NCBI RefSeq assembly: GCF_000968015.1
Contig: NZ_LACH01000002.1
Span: 307,850 to 353,967 of the forward strand
From: Pseudomonas fluorescens
GTDB lineage: Bacteria > Pseudomonadota > Gammaproteobacteria > Pseudomonadales > Pseudomonadaceae
Direction of reading: 5' to 3'
DNA: 46,118 nt
This document shows, one piece after another, positions 7,967 through 16,909 of the stretch. The position numbers and the translations under genes are program-made. How positions within the stretch are numbered: position 1 is the stretch's first letter; every line of letters starts with the position of its first letter. The notes beneath the pieces were generated by a model. That model saw nothing but the letters and a program-made list of their open reading frames with translations. It was not told the DNA's origin and made no database searches.

Positions 7967-8162
7967 CATGCTGAACACCAGGCGCGTGCAACCTGAGTCG
8001 TTTCAGCTTGCGTGGGCACAGCGAACGGTTGCATCTTGCCGTTTTCTGTCGGTCGCGCCGAAGATAGTCTGGATCGAATCCAGCCACTGACTCACCAGGG
8101 GCGCGTCCGAGCGAAATGTTGATTTACAGACCAGGCCTGTATTCATCCCTCTATTTGAGTAT

Positions 8163-8585
8163 TCATGCGCCGTAATAAGCGGCTATAACAATGAGTGCAA
8201 GAAAACAGATCAACTGCACGCAAAAGAAGGTAAATCGAACCGCCACGAACGTGTCGGTTTGCACATGGGATACGTGAACCAGAGACTGGCACACGCGAGC
8301 GATCAGGACGATTATCGACAAGTAGCTCACTGCTGGGCCGTCGACACCAAGGGCTGAAATCACGAACACGATGACGCCAAAGACAGGCAGATTTTCCACA
8401 CAGTTCGCGTGTGCTCTTGTCCCGCGCCGATACCAATCTTCGCCTTCGAGCTGATCGCTTCGGAAAGAAGCTATCGGAGCATTCGAGAACAGGATTCTGA
8501 CCCAGCGATACACCCCGACGGTTGCCATCAACAGCAGTAAAGTCCAGGTCGCAAATCCAAGCAGCATCCACATCGGAATCGTCAT
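8163..8585 (-). CDS. MAPEG family membrane protein
   Basis: A 140-residue four-helix membrane protein. The family signature is visible: RGTRAHANCVENLPVFGVIVF in the second helix region and RVCQSLVHVSHVQ in the third, as in glutathione S-transferase-like membrane proteins of the MAPEG superfamily. Bacterial members may detoxify lipophilic compounds, but substrates are mostly unknown. The start is ATG complementary to 8583-8585, preceded by GAGGAGG; the upstream in-frame start at 8600 overlaps that site. It may form an operon with the diiron protein gene upstream (8667-9620). Confidence 0.75.
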   Translation of the reverse strand: MTIPMWMLLGFATWTLLLLMATVGVYRWVRILFSNAPIASFRSDQLEGEDWYRRGTRAHANCVENLPVFGVIVFVISALGVDGPAVSYLSIIVLIARVCQSLVHVSHVQTDTFVAVRFTFFCVQLICFLALIVIAAYYGA

Positions 8586-8666
8586 GGCTGGCCTCCTCAA
8601 ACAATCATTTTCAGCACGTCATCCCACAGCCGCGCGACCGACGCGTGGTCGGTCGCGCCCTGTCGA

Positions 8667-9620
8667 TCAATGGCTCATGATGGGTGCCAGTGCGGTTTGA
8701 ATCCTGGACATCTGTGCTGGAGTTGTCATGCGCGTTAGCAGCCGGCCAAAGTGTGGATGCTGCACGCCCGAGATAATGTATTGCCAGCGGTAGGCGCTCA
8801 GCACGGAGGCTTTGATTTGCGCTGTCTCATCGACACTGAACGATCGTGAAACATTTCGAATAAAGTAGTCGGCATCGGATGCCGATTGTGCCTGCAGGAT
8901 TGCGTCGACGGCCGCCACCAGCGCAATCAGATCGTTCACTGCCTGGTCGCGCTCGGCTGGCGAGCGTTTCGCGTGCTCCGCCTCCCACTCCAGTTCATCG
9001 AGTACGACGTGCCGGCTTTCATCCTTCCAGTGAAATTTGAAGACATCCTTGAACAGTGGGCACAACTCCTCGCGCGGGGCGATGCTTTGCATGTAGTGCG
9101 TCTGAACAAACAGCTCGATATGACAGGTCAGCGCCAGTACCGACCAGGTGCTGGCCGCCAGTACCGCGCGCGCCACATCGTTTGGATCGGCAACTTGACG
9201 ATATCCCGCTGGCAATTGCGTACCCATCATCGTCTCAATGCGCCGGAACAGCTCCTGATGCTTGATCTCGTCGTTGGAAAAGCGCACCAGCGCTTCGAGT
9301 GCGAGCTGATCGTCAAATACATGGGCCCGACCTTGATCGAGCATTTTGGCACTGATAAAACGCTCGACCAGGCAAAAAATATACGCATAGGTTCGGCCCT
9401 GAATCTGGCTAAGCAGGCGCGCCTCGTCCGCGGTGAGAAAGGTCAGGCGGTCGATCCGCGACAGCCCGTCGGGCAAGAATTTTCGCGAGAAGTCGAAGCT
9501 GCGGTCCTGTAGCAAATCGCGATCGATCTGCCATTCCGCTTTCTTCGATGATCTGACGATTTGAGCATAACGGGCGGCGTTGCCCGAATCTGAGCGGGGT
9601 AGGGTAGCGGCGGTGTTCAT
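8667..9620 (-). CDS. Ferritin-like diiron protein (putative oxygenase)
   Basis: A 317-residue mostly helical protein. Two carboxylate-histidine motifs are visible, NDEIKHQELF (about residues 116-125) and KDESRHVVLDELEWEAEH (about 195-212), with further glutamates in FCLVERF and CHIELFVQTHY between and before them. This E...ExxH...E...ExxH pattern is that of ferritin-like diiron oxidases and AurF-type oxygenases. The substrate is unknown. The start is ATG complementary to 9618-9620 with GGAGATCA upstream; the longer frame to 9689 lacks support. It is divergent from the AraC gene at 9820, which probably controls it, and upstream of the MAPEG gene. Confidence 0.65.
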   Translation of the reverse strand: MNTAATLPRSDSGNAARYAQIVRSSKKAEWQIDRDLLQDRSFDFSRKFLPDGLSRIDRLTFLTADEARLLSQIQGRTYAYIFCLVERFISAKMLDQGRAHVFDDQLALEALVRFSNDEIKHQELFRRIETMMGTQLPAGYRQVADPNDVARAVLAASTWSVLALTCHIELFVQTHYMQSIAPREELCPLFKDVFKFHWKDESRHVVLDELEWEAEHAKRSPAERDQAVNDLIALVAAVDAILQAQSASDADYFIRNVSRSFSVDETAQIKASVLSAYRWQYIISGVQHPHFGRLLTRMTTPAQMSRIQTALAPIMSH

Positions 9621-9819
9621 ATTGATCTCCGGCTTCCGTGGTCGAGTTGGAATGGGCCAATTACGGTTAACGCGGGAGTCAATGACCATCGGTGAAGCGT
9701 CTGGGGATCGTCTCGATCACTGAGTCCACGTTGGTGCTAATCTAGGCCTCGCAGGTCAGGCGGCGAATGACCAGTGCGCCTGATTACATGCTCCGGACTC
9801 CGGAAAGGAGGGCTGGCAA

Positions 9820-10776
9820 TTGTTGGATGCGCTATCCGATGTCTTGCGTGTGATTCGGCTGTCTGGAGGGGTCTTCCTCGAGGCGGAATTCACTGCGCCC
9901 TGGTGCATCAGCGGAAGAATCTCTGCAGACGATTGCAAACCGTTCCTGGCGGCACCTCGACATATCATTGCGTCGCATTTTGTCGCGGCGGGGCACATGC
10001 AATTGCGAATCGACGATGGCGCCACCCTCGACGTGCGGGCAGGCGAACTGATTCTGCTTCCTCGCAATGACGTTCATACTTTTGGCAGTGATCTAAGCAT
10101 TGCCCCCCTGTCGGCGCGCGATGTTATTCAGCCGCCGGAAGTCGGCGGTATTTCAAGAATCAAGTACGGCGGGAGCGGCGAGACCACACAGTTACTGTGC
10201 GGATTCCTCGGCTCTGAAACACCGTTCAGCCCGTTGCTTTCGTCGCTGCCCTCCTTATTGAAGCTAGATGTCCGCGCGACGGCTTCGGGGGCCTGGATTG
10301 AAAGCTCATTCCGTTTCGCTGTCAGTGAGATCGCGGCGGGGCGCGTCGGCTCGACAACGGTCATCGCCAAGCTATCCGAATTGCTGTTCGTCGAAGCCGT
10401 CAGCCAGTATGTCGCGAACCTCCCCGCTGAACGGCGCGGGTGGCTGGCGGGTTTGCGGGATCCGCATATCGGGCGTGCACTGGCACTGCTCCATGCTCGT
10501 CCAACCGAGGGCTGGACGGCAGAAGCCCTGGCGCTTGAAGTGGGCATGTCGCGCTCGGTATTCGCGGAGCGATTCACGGCATTGGTCGGACAGCCACCGA
10601 TGCAATACCTGACGCTCTGGCGTATGCACGTGGCGGCTCAACACCTGCGCGAAGGTCGCGGTAATGTGGCACAAATCGGCTTTGCAGTTGGCTACGAATC
10701 CGAAGCCGCGTTCAGTCGCGCATTCAAGCGCCAGTTCGGCACATCACCCGGCACCTGGCGCAGACAATCAGCCTGA
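9820..10776 (+). CDS. AraC family regulator with N-terminal cupin
   Basis: A 318-residue activator-type regulator. The N-terminal cupin sensor is visible as HFVAAGHMQLRIDDG and LRAGELILLPRNDVHTFGSD-like sequence (residues 48-90). The C-terminal double helix-turn-helix starts at DPHIGRALALLH (about residue 215) and ends in the AraC signature (VAQIGFAVGYESEAAFSRAF). This layout is that of the cupin_6/AraC group common in Pseudomonas. The start is TTG at 9820, with AAAGGAGG seven bases upstream; no ATG is well placed. Its neighbour in divergent orientation is the diiron protein gene. Confidence 0.85.
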   Translation: MLDALSDVLRVIRLSGGVFLEAEFTAPWCISGRISADDCKPFLAAPRHIIASHFVAAGHMQLRIDDGATLDVRAGELILLPRNDVHTFGSDLSIAPLSARDVIQPPEVGGISRIKYGGSGETTQLLCGFLGSETPFSPLLSSLPSLLKLDVRATASGAWIESSFRFAVSEIAAGRVGSTTVIAKLSELLFVEAVSQYVANLPAERRGWLAGLRDPHIGRALALLHARPTEGWTAEALALEVGMSRSVFAERFTALVGQPPMQYLTLWRMHVAAQHLREGRGNVAQIGFAVGYESEAAFSRAFKRQFGTSPGTWRRQSA

Positions 10777-10932
10777 GAAGGCTGCGGATTCCACGCCATC
10801 CGCAGTGGCCGTTGCAGCGGGAACTTCAGGGTACTACCCAGGTCCATAGGGGCCCTGTATCGGCGATGCCGAGCAGTGCTGGTGGCCTGTTTTACGGCAG
10901 CGCCGTCCGAGATCAGCCGAGTCCGCCCCCTG

Positions 10933-11679
10933 ATGCCAACCAAGAGTTTTCTGCCGGGTCTCATCCTGGCGTTCTGCGCCGTCGCGTCGCTTTGCTCGGT
11001 TGCTGCCGAGCGAAGAGCGCCCTCGCAAAGTAACAGCGCATCAACCACGCTCATCGAAACCGCCTCGCGGCAGTATGAAAATGGCCAGTTGGACCAAGCC
11101 GCTGCCACGCTGGAGCGTGCCCTGCATATCCAGCCGAACAATCCCGCGACGCTGCATTACCTTGGTGTGTTGCGTCTTCAGCAGGGGCAGTACCAGCAGG
11201 CAGAAACGTTGGCGGCGCGCTCGAACATGCGGGTGGGTCCTAACGTCGAGTTACGCAACCGCAACCTCCAATTGATCCAGGCGGCGCAGCAGGCCAAGGC
11301 TTCGAGTACCCCACCCAACGCCAAAGAGGACCAGGTCGCGGTACAGAAGGGGCTCGAAGAGGAGGCCAAAAAGCGCCGCGAAGCAGAAATGGCCGCTGCC
11401 GAACAAGCCGACGCTGGCAACTTCACTAGCGCAAAGGCAGAGAGCGTCTCGGATTCGCCGACGGCTGACAGGCCACGGCCCGAAGGAGAATTGCCAGTGG
11501 CTTCCGTCGAGCCAGAGCCCGCGTACGATGAGGTTGCGATTCCCCGCGGCCATTGGCCGCCTCCGGGTAAATGCCGAATCTGGTTCCCTGATCGCCCGCC
11601 CGGGCATCAGCCCAAACCCGGCAAATGCATGAAGCTGCGACATCGGGTTCCGGCAGGAGCCTATCTGGTGCGCGGTTGA
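10933..11679 (+). CDS. Secreted TPR protein with Pro-rich C-terminal motif
   Basis: A 248-residue protein starting at ATG 10933 (MPTKSFLPGLILAFC), which gives a signal peptide ending near VAAE; the GTG at 10876 is possible but less likely. Two TPR-like units follow (IETASRQYENGQLDQAAATL and NPATLHYLGVLRLQQGQYQQA). Next comes a charged, Ala/Glu-rich helical linker. The C-terminus PPPGKCRIWFPDRPPGHQP and VPAGAYLVRG is a motif I have seen at the end of several exported Pseudomonas proteins. Its role is unknown. No ribosome binding site of note was found. Confidence 0.6.
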   Translation: MPTKSFLPGLILAFCAVASLCSVAAERRAPSQSNSASTTLIETASRQYENGQLDQAAATLERALHIQPNNPATLHYLGVLRLQQGQYQQAETLAARSNMRVGPNVELRNRNLQLIQAAQQAKASSTPPNAKEDQVAVQKGLEEEAKKRREAEMAAAEQADAGNFTSAKAESVSDSPTADRPRPEGELPVASVEPEPAYDEVAIPRGHWPPPGKCRIWFPDRPPGHQPKPGKCMKLRHRVPAGAYLVRG

Positions 11680-11713
11680 GGGGCATTACCTCCCAGTACT
11701 AAAGGAGGTGCCA

Positions 11714-11770
11714 ATGACAGCTAAAGGACCATTCCAGTCTGGCGTCATAGGGTTAGGCTCAATCCCATGA
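11714..11770 (+). CDS. 18-codon open frame with a near-perfect ribosome binding site
   Basis: AAAGGAGGTG precedes ATG 11714 at the best spacing, but the frame ends after 18 codons (MTAKGPFQSGVIGLGSIP). It lies between the TPR gene and the alcohol dehydrogenase gene. It could be a leader peptide, a true small protein, or the beheaded start of a larger gene lost by deletion. The sequence is not hydrophobic and shows no stalling motif. Only the ribosome binding site argues for translation. Confidence 0.3.
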   Translation: MTAKGPFQSGVIGLGSIP

Positions 11771-11958
11771 TCAAAAGCTGCCGGCTGCGATGGCCCATCC
11801 ACCTCTGCATCTTCAAACACTGTTCGCCTGAACACTTGATGCAGCACGTCTCCCGCTGAACGTCGTCAATAATGACATTCAGACCCGCCTCACAGCCTGC
11901 GATATGAGTAGAAGACCTCACCTGATTTCCGGGTTTCCAGAATAAAAGAGGATTTATC

Positions 11959-13107
11959 ATGAGCAGCACCTTCTTCATTCCATCCGTGAACATGATGGGC
12001 ATTGGCAGTCTCGACGAAGCGATGCTCGCAATCCGCAAATATGGTTTCCGTAAAGCCTTGATCGTCACTGATGCAGGCCTGGCCAAAGCCGGCGTGGCCG
12101 CCAAGGTAGCCAGCCTTCTGGCCCAGCAGGACATTAACTCCACCTTGTTTGATGGCGCCAAACCGAATCCGACGGTCAGCAATGTCGAGAAAGGTCTTGA
12201 GCTGCTTGGTCGCAGCGACTGTGATTTCATTATTTCCCTGGGCGGCGGTTCACCCCATGACTGCGCCAAGGGCATTGCCCTGTGCGCCGCCAACGGCGGG
12301 CACATCAGTGATTACGAAGGCGTGGATCAATCCGCCAAGCCACAGATGCCGTTGATCGCGATCAATACCACCGCTGGCACGGCGAGTGAAATGACCCGTT
12401 TCTGCATCATTACCGACGAAGTCCGGCACGTGAAAATGGCCATCGTCGACCGTAACGTCACCCCACTGTTGTCGGTCAACGATCCGTCGCTGATGGCAGG
12501 CATGCCCAAAGGCCTGACCGCCGCCACTGGCATGGACGCGCTGACCCACGCTATCGAAGCCTACGTGTCGACTGCGGCAACGCCGATCACCGATGCCTGT
12601 GCACTCAAGGCCGTAGAATTGATCTCGGCCAACCTGCGCACTGCCGTTGCCCAGGGTGACGACATGACCGCCCGGGAAAATATGGCCTACGCGCAGTTTC
12701 TTGCCGGCATGGCCTTCAACAATGCTTCGCTGGGCTATGTCCACGCCATGGCGCACCAACTGGGTGGGTTCTACGACCTGCCTCACGGCGTGTGTAATGC
12801 GATCCTGCTGCCCCATGTCGCCAGCTTCAACGCCAGCGTATGCCCGGCCCGGTTCAAAGACATCGCCAACGCAATGGGTGTTGACACCCAGCACCTGGAT
12901 GCGGAAAAAGGCGCCGCCGCGGCCATCACCGCCATCCGTAAACTGTCTTCGGATGTCGGTATTCCGAGCGGCCTCGCCGAACTGGGCGCCAAGGCCGACG
13001 ATATCCCGATCCTGGCAACCAATGCCATGAAGGATGCCTGCGGCTTTACCAATCCACGTCCTGCCAGTCAGGGCGAGATCGAGCAGATTTTCCATACCGC
13101 GATGTAA
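11959..13107 (+). CDS. yiaY: Iron-containing alcohol dehydrogenase
   Basis: A 382-residue group III alcohol dehydrogenase, cytoplasmic and NAD(P)-linked, that converts primary alcohols and aldehydes. The cofactor motif [17 protein letters not shown] is at about residues 94-110. The metal site is seen in [14 protein letters not shown] (about 192-205) and [28 protein letters not shown] (in two pieces, about 257-284), with the conserved Asp/His ligands. Length and order match YiaY/ErcA-type enzymes, and the symbol is given on that basis. The start ATG follows AAGAGGA. It is monocistronic, closed by the terminator at 13135-13173. Confidence 0.85.
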   Translation: MSSTFFIPSVNMMGIGSLDEAMLAIRKYGFRKALIVTDAGLAKAGVAAKVASLLAQQDINSTLFDGAKPNPTVSNVEKGLELLGRSDCDFIISLGGGSPHDCAKGIALCAANGGHISDYEGVDQSAKPQMPLIAINTTAGTASEMTRFCIITDEVRHVKMAIVDRNVTPLLSVNDPSLMAGMPKGLTAATGMDALTHAIEAYVSTAATPITDACALKAVELISANLRTAVAQGDDMTARENMAYAQFLAGMAFNNASLGYVHAMAHQLGGFYDLPHGVCNAILLPHVASFNASVCPARFKDIANAMGVDTQHLDAEKGAAAAITAIRKLSSDVGIPSGLAELGAKADDIPILATNAMKDACGFTNPRPASQGEIEQIFHTAM

Positions 13108-13134
13108 CCGATGTGAAGTGACACCAGCCAGATC

Positions 13135-13173
13135 AAAAGCCCCGCCTTCGGTTGAAGTGCGGGGCTTTTTTTT
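13135..13173 (+). terminator. Rho-independent terminator of the alcohol dehydrogenase gene
   Basis: The arms AGCCCCGC (13138-13145) and GCGGGGCT (13159-13166) form the stem with a 13-base loop, followed by a run of eight T. A-rich bases before the stem could make it work on the minus strand too, for the DUF6632 gene ending at 13216. Confidence 0.85.
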
Positions 13174-13215
13174 GGTTCTTTACGGATTACTCGATCCTGA
13201 CAGTCAAACCTGCTC

Positions 13216-13620
13216 TTAGGCCCCATTGTGTGTCCGGGGCCGAGCGGCCAATTGCGAGCGGGGCGTCAAGATGCCCAAGGCAACCGCCACGATGAAGAGC
13301 GCCGGCACGTCACCTGCCAAGTGCCCCATTTGCCCCGGCTGGGTGACCGCCTGGACGGCCATGACTCCTCCGTGTACGGCGCTAGACCACACGGTGAACC
13401 AGATCAGGCTCAGATTGGCTAATGGATCACGTGCGGCCAGGATCAAGAACACGCCAAGTATGGCGTAGATGCCAACGATCATCATCGGGTAGTCCGAGTG
13501 ACCGACGTGCCAGGCCCAGCCGGACGGCCAGAACAACATAAGTGGGTAGAGAGCAAGGCACGCGAGGCCAGCCAAAACTAGAACGACGCGCAAATACCTG
13601 AGGCGATCGACTACGGTCAT
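13216..13620 (-). CDS. DUF6632 family membrane protein
   Basis: A 134-residue protein with four hydrophobic helices: VVLVLAGLACLALYPLML, YPMMIVGIYAILGVFLI, LIWFTVWSSAVHGGVMA and VPALFIVAVALGIL. The pattern with SDYPMMIVGIYA and WSSAVHG fits the short membrane proteins now grouped as DUF6632, of unknown function. The start ATG is complementary to 13618-13620 and has GAGGAG upstream. It converges on the alcohol dehydrogenase gene. Confidence 0.6.
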   Translation of the reverse strand: MTVVDRLRYLRVVLVLAGLACLALYPLMLFWPSGWAWHVGHSDYPMMIVGIYAILGVFLILAARDPLANLSLIWFTVWSSAVHGGVMAVQAVTQPGQMGHLAGDVPALFIVAVALGILTPRSQLAARPRTHNGA

Positions 13621-13998
13621 GGCGGACTCCTCTTTGGGCCGAACTCTAAATTGACCCCAAGTGGGGTGATAACACCTTCACGGGCTTGGTGGATAACATT
13701 CCTTGTTCTGTCGTCTAGCCCTGACTAGACCGGGCATTGTGACAGTCGGGTGACCGCTGAAGGGGTTTATACACCATGGTGTGGAAAGCCCAATCTGCTC
13801 AATTAGTTCCGGCAGTAGACCAAGCATAGCTACTCATTAGGTATCGCTCCGTCCACCAGCTACTTCTGGCCGAAAGCCGCCTCTGGCTACCATGCTTGAG
13901 TGGGCGCCTGTATCTCATAAATGCGGGTCATCTGTGTCTATCGTAAGTAGTACTGGATGGGTACGGTCCACAGACACTCCTTCATTGATGAGGCAACG
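13621..13998. other. 378-base gene-free stretch with three inverted repeats
   Basis: No gene is seen. Three short symmetric sites occur: ACCCCAAGTGGGGT (13654-13667), GTCTAG-N6-CTAGAC (13713-13730) and ACACCATGGTGT (13771-13782). They lie between the divergent starts of the DUF6632 and cupin genes, so they may be operators. No regulator gene adjoins them. Confidence 0.4.
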
Positions 13999-14328
13999 AT
14001 GGATCTGACGGCTGTTCCCTTTGGTACGACCGATTGGTCGACTGTCGAACCTGTGCAGCATGTTGGACAGACGGGTACCGCCTATTGGCGAACCTGCCAG
14101 TTTGGTTCAACGCGTGTTCGGATGGTTGAATACAGTCCCGGATACCTGGCCGATCACTGGTGCTGGAGAGGTCATATCCTGTTGTGCCTGGAAGGCGAGT
14201 TGCACACGGAACTGGAGGATGGGCGTCAGTTCACGCTCACCGCCGGGATGAGCTATCAGGTGGGCAGCAACGCAGAGGGGCATCGATCTTTCAGCACCAC
14301 CGGTGCCAAGTTGTTCGTGGTGGATTAA
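13999..14328 (+). CDS. DHCW-motif cupin protein
   Basis: A 109-residue single-domain cupin. The eponymous segment reads YLADHWCWRGHILLCLEGEL (about residues 49-68), then GRQFTLTAGMSYQVGSN and the final strand GAKLFVVD. This matches the small DHCW cupin family, whose reaction is not established. The start is ATG 13999 (MDLTAVPFG), with GAGG upstream; the longer frame from 13957 lacks a ribosome binding site. Confidence 0.75.
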   Translation: MDLTAVPFGTTDWSTVEPVQHVGQTGTAYWRTCQFGSTRVRMVEYSPGYLADHWCWRGHILLCLEGELHTELEDGRQFTLTAGMSYQVGSNAEGHRSFSTTGAKLFVVD

Positions 14329-14423
14329 CGCTGGGGCGCTTGGTTCGGGACTACGCTAATGCCATGCGGATCGTCGATCAATGGTGACCCCTGTTCGCGT
14401 TGCGTCCGTCCCTGGAGCGCCCA

Positions 14424-15020
14424 ATGTCGTCCATCACCACACACCTGGTGGCGCTGTTTGTTCTTTGCCTGACTCTTGAGGTGCAAGCCCAGACCAACGC
14501 CTGCCCAGCCGGAGAGACACAAGTGTGCCTGGACGACTGCATCTGCCTGCCGGACGTGGGGCAGTTGCTCGGCGCAATGCCTGATGGCGTCTACCAGATC
14601 GCGGCACCTGCCCTGGCGCTGTGGCTGACCCAAGCCCGCGCTGAAGCAGCCAACGCCGGCATCCAACCCATTCCACCGCACATCCGGGAGCAACTGTTGC
14701 GCTGGTACGACCCCAGCGTCCTCGATACCGCGCGCTACAACGTGAGCGACAACGGCCAATTCAACGCCGCCACGGCCATGCTGCAAAACCCCGATGTCGG
14801 TGCCGTCACGCTGATCGACATCATCCTCTTCCGGGACGCTCAAGCCGCAGAACAGGACATCGCGCTCTGGGCTCACGAATTGAAGCATGTGCAGCAGTAT
14901 CAGGAGTGGGGGGTAGAAGGATTTGCCCAGCGGTATACACAGGATTTCAATGCTGTGGAGGCACCGGCTTATGCCATACAGGCTGAGGTCAGACGGTGGG
15001 TGCGGGAAGGGACTGACTGA
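14424..15020 (+). CDS. Secreted DUF4157-like protein with HELKH motif
   Basis: A 198-residue exported protein (signal peptide MSSITTHLVALFVLCLTLEVQAQ). It contains a cysteine-rich start of the mature part (CPAGETQVCLDDCICLP) and later ALWAHELKHVQQYQEWG at about residues 152-168. HExxH-like HELKHVQQY is the core of the DUF4157 (eCIS core) family, which resembles a zinc-protease site; here the order H-E-L-K-H is intact. Whether it is a peptidase is unknown. The start ATG 14424 has GGAGCG at good spacing. Its last 32 bases overlap the tail of the convergent methyltransferase gene. Confidence 0.65.
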   Translation: MSSITTHLVALFVLCLTLEVQAQTNACPAGETQVCLDDCICLPDVGQLLGAMPDGVYQIAAPALALWLTQARAEAANAGIQPIPPHIREQLLRWYDPSVLDTARYNVSDNGQFNAATAMLQNPDVGAVTLIDIILFRDAQAAEQDIALWAHELKHVQQYQEWGVEGFAQRYTQDFNAVEAPAYAIQAEVRRWVREGTD

Positions 15021-15699
15021 AGGGTAGCGAGCCCCGCTGTTCGGCCACCAACAGCAATGACTGTGGCACAGGACTTTGCGGGTGCTGCGGTTCCTGCAGG
15101 GCGGTCAGCTGAAAACCGGCCATGTCCAGTGCATTGAACCAACTGGACAAGGTGCGCAAGTACCACGGCATGGGTTGCCACTGTCCCTTGAATCCGGCGA
15201 AGGTCTCTTCCCGCCAGCCATCCTGATAGTCGCCCGCCGCCGCGGTCCACGGATGCAGTGTCTGGATCACCAGCGCGCCGCCAGGGGCGAGCAGGGCGTT
15301 CATGGCGGCGAGCAGCGGAATGATGTCCTGGTGCAGCAGGGCGAAGTTGGCGCAGATCAGGTCGTAGTCGCGGCCGATGTCCACCTTCGCCTCCACCAAC
15401 GCTTCATAGCTCGCCAAATGTACCGGCGAAGAGCTCGCCGCCCGCGCCGCCTCGACCAGCGTCGCATCGCCATCCACACCGACCGCCTTGATGCCCCGTT
15501 CAGCCAGCGCGCGCAACAGCCAGCCCTCGCCGCAGCCCAGGTCGAGCACGTGCTCGGGCTGACGGCCCAGCACCGCCAGCAGGATTGCCTGGTCGGTGAC
15601 CTTGAGGCGGCTCTCGATGGCGCCGGTGCGGATGGCTTCGATCCAGGATTGGGCGTTGTGGTGCCAGCTGTCGAGGAGGGTGGATTCAGGGGCGGGCAT
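14989..15699 (-). CDS. Class I SAM-dependent methyltransferase
   Basis: A 236-residue Rossmann-fold methyltransferase. Motif I is HVLDLGCGEGWLLRALAERG (about residues 50-69), the acidic end of strand 2 is AVGVDGDATLVEAA, and motif IV is DYDLICANFALLH. QTLHPWTAAAGDYQDGW later in the chain is seen in relatives. The substrate is unknown. The start is the ATG complementary to 15697-15699 (MPAPEST). It converges on, and overlaps by 32 bases, the DUF4157-like gene. Confidence 0.8.
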   Translation of the reverse strand: MPAPESTLLDSWHHNAQSWIEAIRTGAIESRLKVTDQAILLAVLGRQPEHVLDLGCGEGWLLRALAERGIKAVGVDGDATLVEAARAASSSPVHLASYEALVEAKVDIGRDYDLICANFALLHQDIIPLLAAMNALLAPGGALVIQTLHPWTAAAGDYQDGWREETFAGFKGQWQPMPWYLRTLSSWFNALDMAGFQLTALQEPQHPQSPVPQSLLLVAEQRGSLPFSQSLPAPTV

Positions 15700-15806
15700 G
15701 TCGTTGTCCGGAGTGGGTGGTTGGATGCAAGGATAGGACAAGTACGGGGGGATCGCAGACGCTTTACCGGCGTCCGAGTATCCTGCAAGCAGATGCCGCG
15801 ATAGCC

Positions 15807-16403
15807 CTACCAGCCTTTCACTCCGCTCATATCGGGCAGCTTGTGAGCGATGCCCTTGTGGCAGTCGATACAGGTGGCCTCACCGTTGGCCAGAGAAGTT
15901 GAGTGCATGGCAGAAGCGCGCTTGCTCTGGCGGGTAAAATCCATGAACTCGAAGTTGTGGCAATTACGGCATTCGCGAGAGTCGTTGGCCTTGAGCCTTG
16001 CCCATTCATGTTCGGCCAGTTCGCGACGCAGCGTGAGGAATTTGTCACGTGTATCGATGGTGCCGAAAATCTTGCCCCACACCTCCTTCGAAGCCTGCAT
16101 CTTGCGCGCGATTTTGTGGGTCCATTCGTGGGGGACGTGGCAGTCCGGGCAACTGGCGCGCACGCCGGAGCGGTTGGTGTAGTGGATCGTGTCCTTGAGC
16201 TCGACGAACACGTTGTCACGCATCTCATGACAGGAGATGCAGAATTTCTCGGTATTGCTCAGCTCCAGCGCGGTGTTGAAGCCCCCCCAGAAAATGATCC
16301 CGGCGATAAAGCCCCCCAGCGTCAGAAAGCCCAGGCTGTAGTAGAGGCTCGGACGACGCAGAATGCCCCAATAATCCTTGAGCAGGGCGAACAGTGCTTT
16401 CAT
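15807..16403 (-). CDS. napC: NapC tetraheme quinol dehydrogenase
   Basis: A 198-residue membrane-anchored c-type cytochrome that passes electrons from the quinol pool to NapAB. The N-terminal helix ([19 protein letters not shown], about residues 23-41) anchors it, with the heme domain in the periplasm. Four CxxCH motifs are present: CISCH (55-59), CPDCH, CRNCH and CIDCH, as expected for the NapC/NirT family. It starts 9 bases after the napB stop and is the last gene of the nap operon. Confidence 0.93.
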   Translation of the reverse strand: MKALFALLKDYWGILRRPSLYYSLGFLTLGGFIAGIIFWGGFNTALELSNTEKFCISCHEMRDNVFVELKDTIHYTNRSGVRASCPDCHVPHEWTHKIARKMQASKEVWGKIFGTIDTRDKFLTLRRELAEHEWARLKANDSRECRNCHNFEFMDFTRQSKRASAMHSTSLANGEATCIDCHKGIAHKLPDMSGVKGW

Positions 16404-16412
16404 GTTGCCTCC

Positions 16413-16898
16413 TCAGGGTTTCTGCGCGGCGTTGGCGTCGTCTTGCAGTATTTTGTCGATCGTCTCGAAACTGTTGCCCACCAAGGGTTGCACTTCTGTT
16501 TGCGGCACGTGGCATTGGTTACAGAAGTACCGGCGCGGCGATACCGCCGCCAGCGCCTGGCCGTCGCGGTCCATGTAGTGGGTGATGCTGATCATCGTCG
16601 CCTGGGTTCGCGCGCTGTTGGCACGGCTGTGACAGGACAGGCACTTGTTGCCATTTTGGTCGATCTGATAACCGCGAATGGTATGGGGGATGGTGGGAGG
16701 CTGGTCCGGGTAATTGCGTTCGCGCTTCAGGTCCTTGTTTTCTTCATTGGCAATGGGCGGGGCCGGCATGCTCTGGGTCAAGGTGCCACCGGGCCGGCGC
16801 CCATCCGGCCCCGGTGCATCGAGGGGGTAATTGACTTCTGCAGCTGTCACCACGCCAATCGCAGCGAGCAGGAGCAACGGCAGGATTCGCAAAGGCAT
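16413..16898 (-). CDS. napB: NapB diheme subunit of periplasmic nitrate reductase
   Basis: A 161-residue exported cytochrome c that transfers electrons to NapA. The signal peptide is MPLRILPLLLLAAIGVVTA. The two heme sites are CLSCH and CNQCH, with RGYQIDQNGNKCLSCHSRAN and ISPRRYFCNQCH-like contexts typical of NapB. The start is ATG complementary to 16896-16898 with GAGGAGAAC upstream; the open frame continues into napA but has no better start. It lies between napA and napC. Confidence 0.93.
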   Translation of the reverse strand: MPLRILPLLLLAAIGVVTAAEVNYPLDAPGPDGRRPGGTLTQSMPAPPIANEENKDLKRERNYPDQPPTIPHTIRGYQIDQNGNKCLSCHSRANSARTQATMISITHYMDRDGQALAAVSPRRYFCNQCHVPQTEVQPLVGNSFETIDKILQDDANAAQKP

Positions 16899-16909
16899 GA
16901 CGGTTCTCC

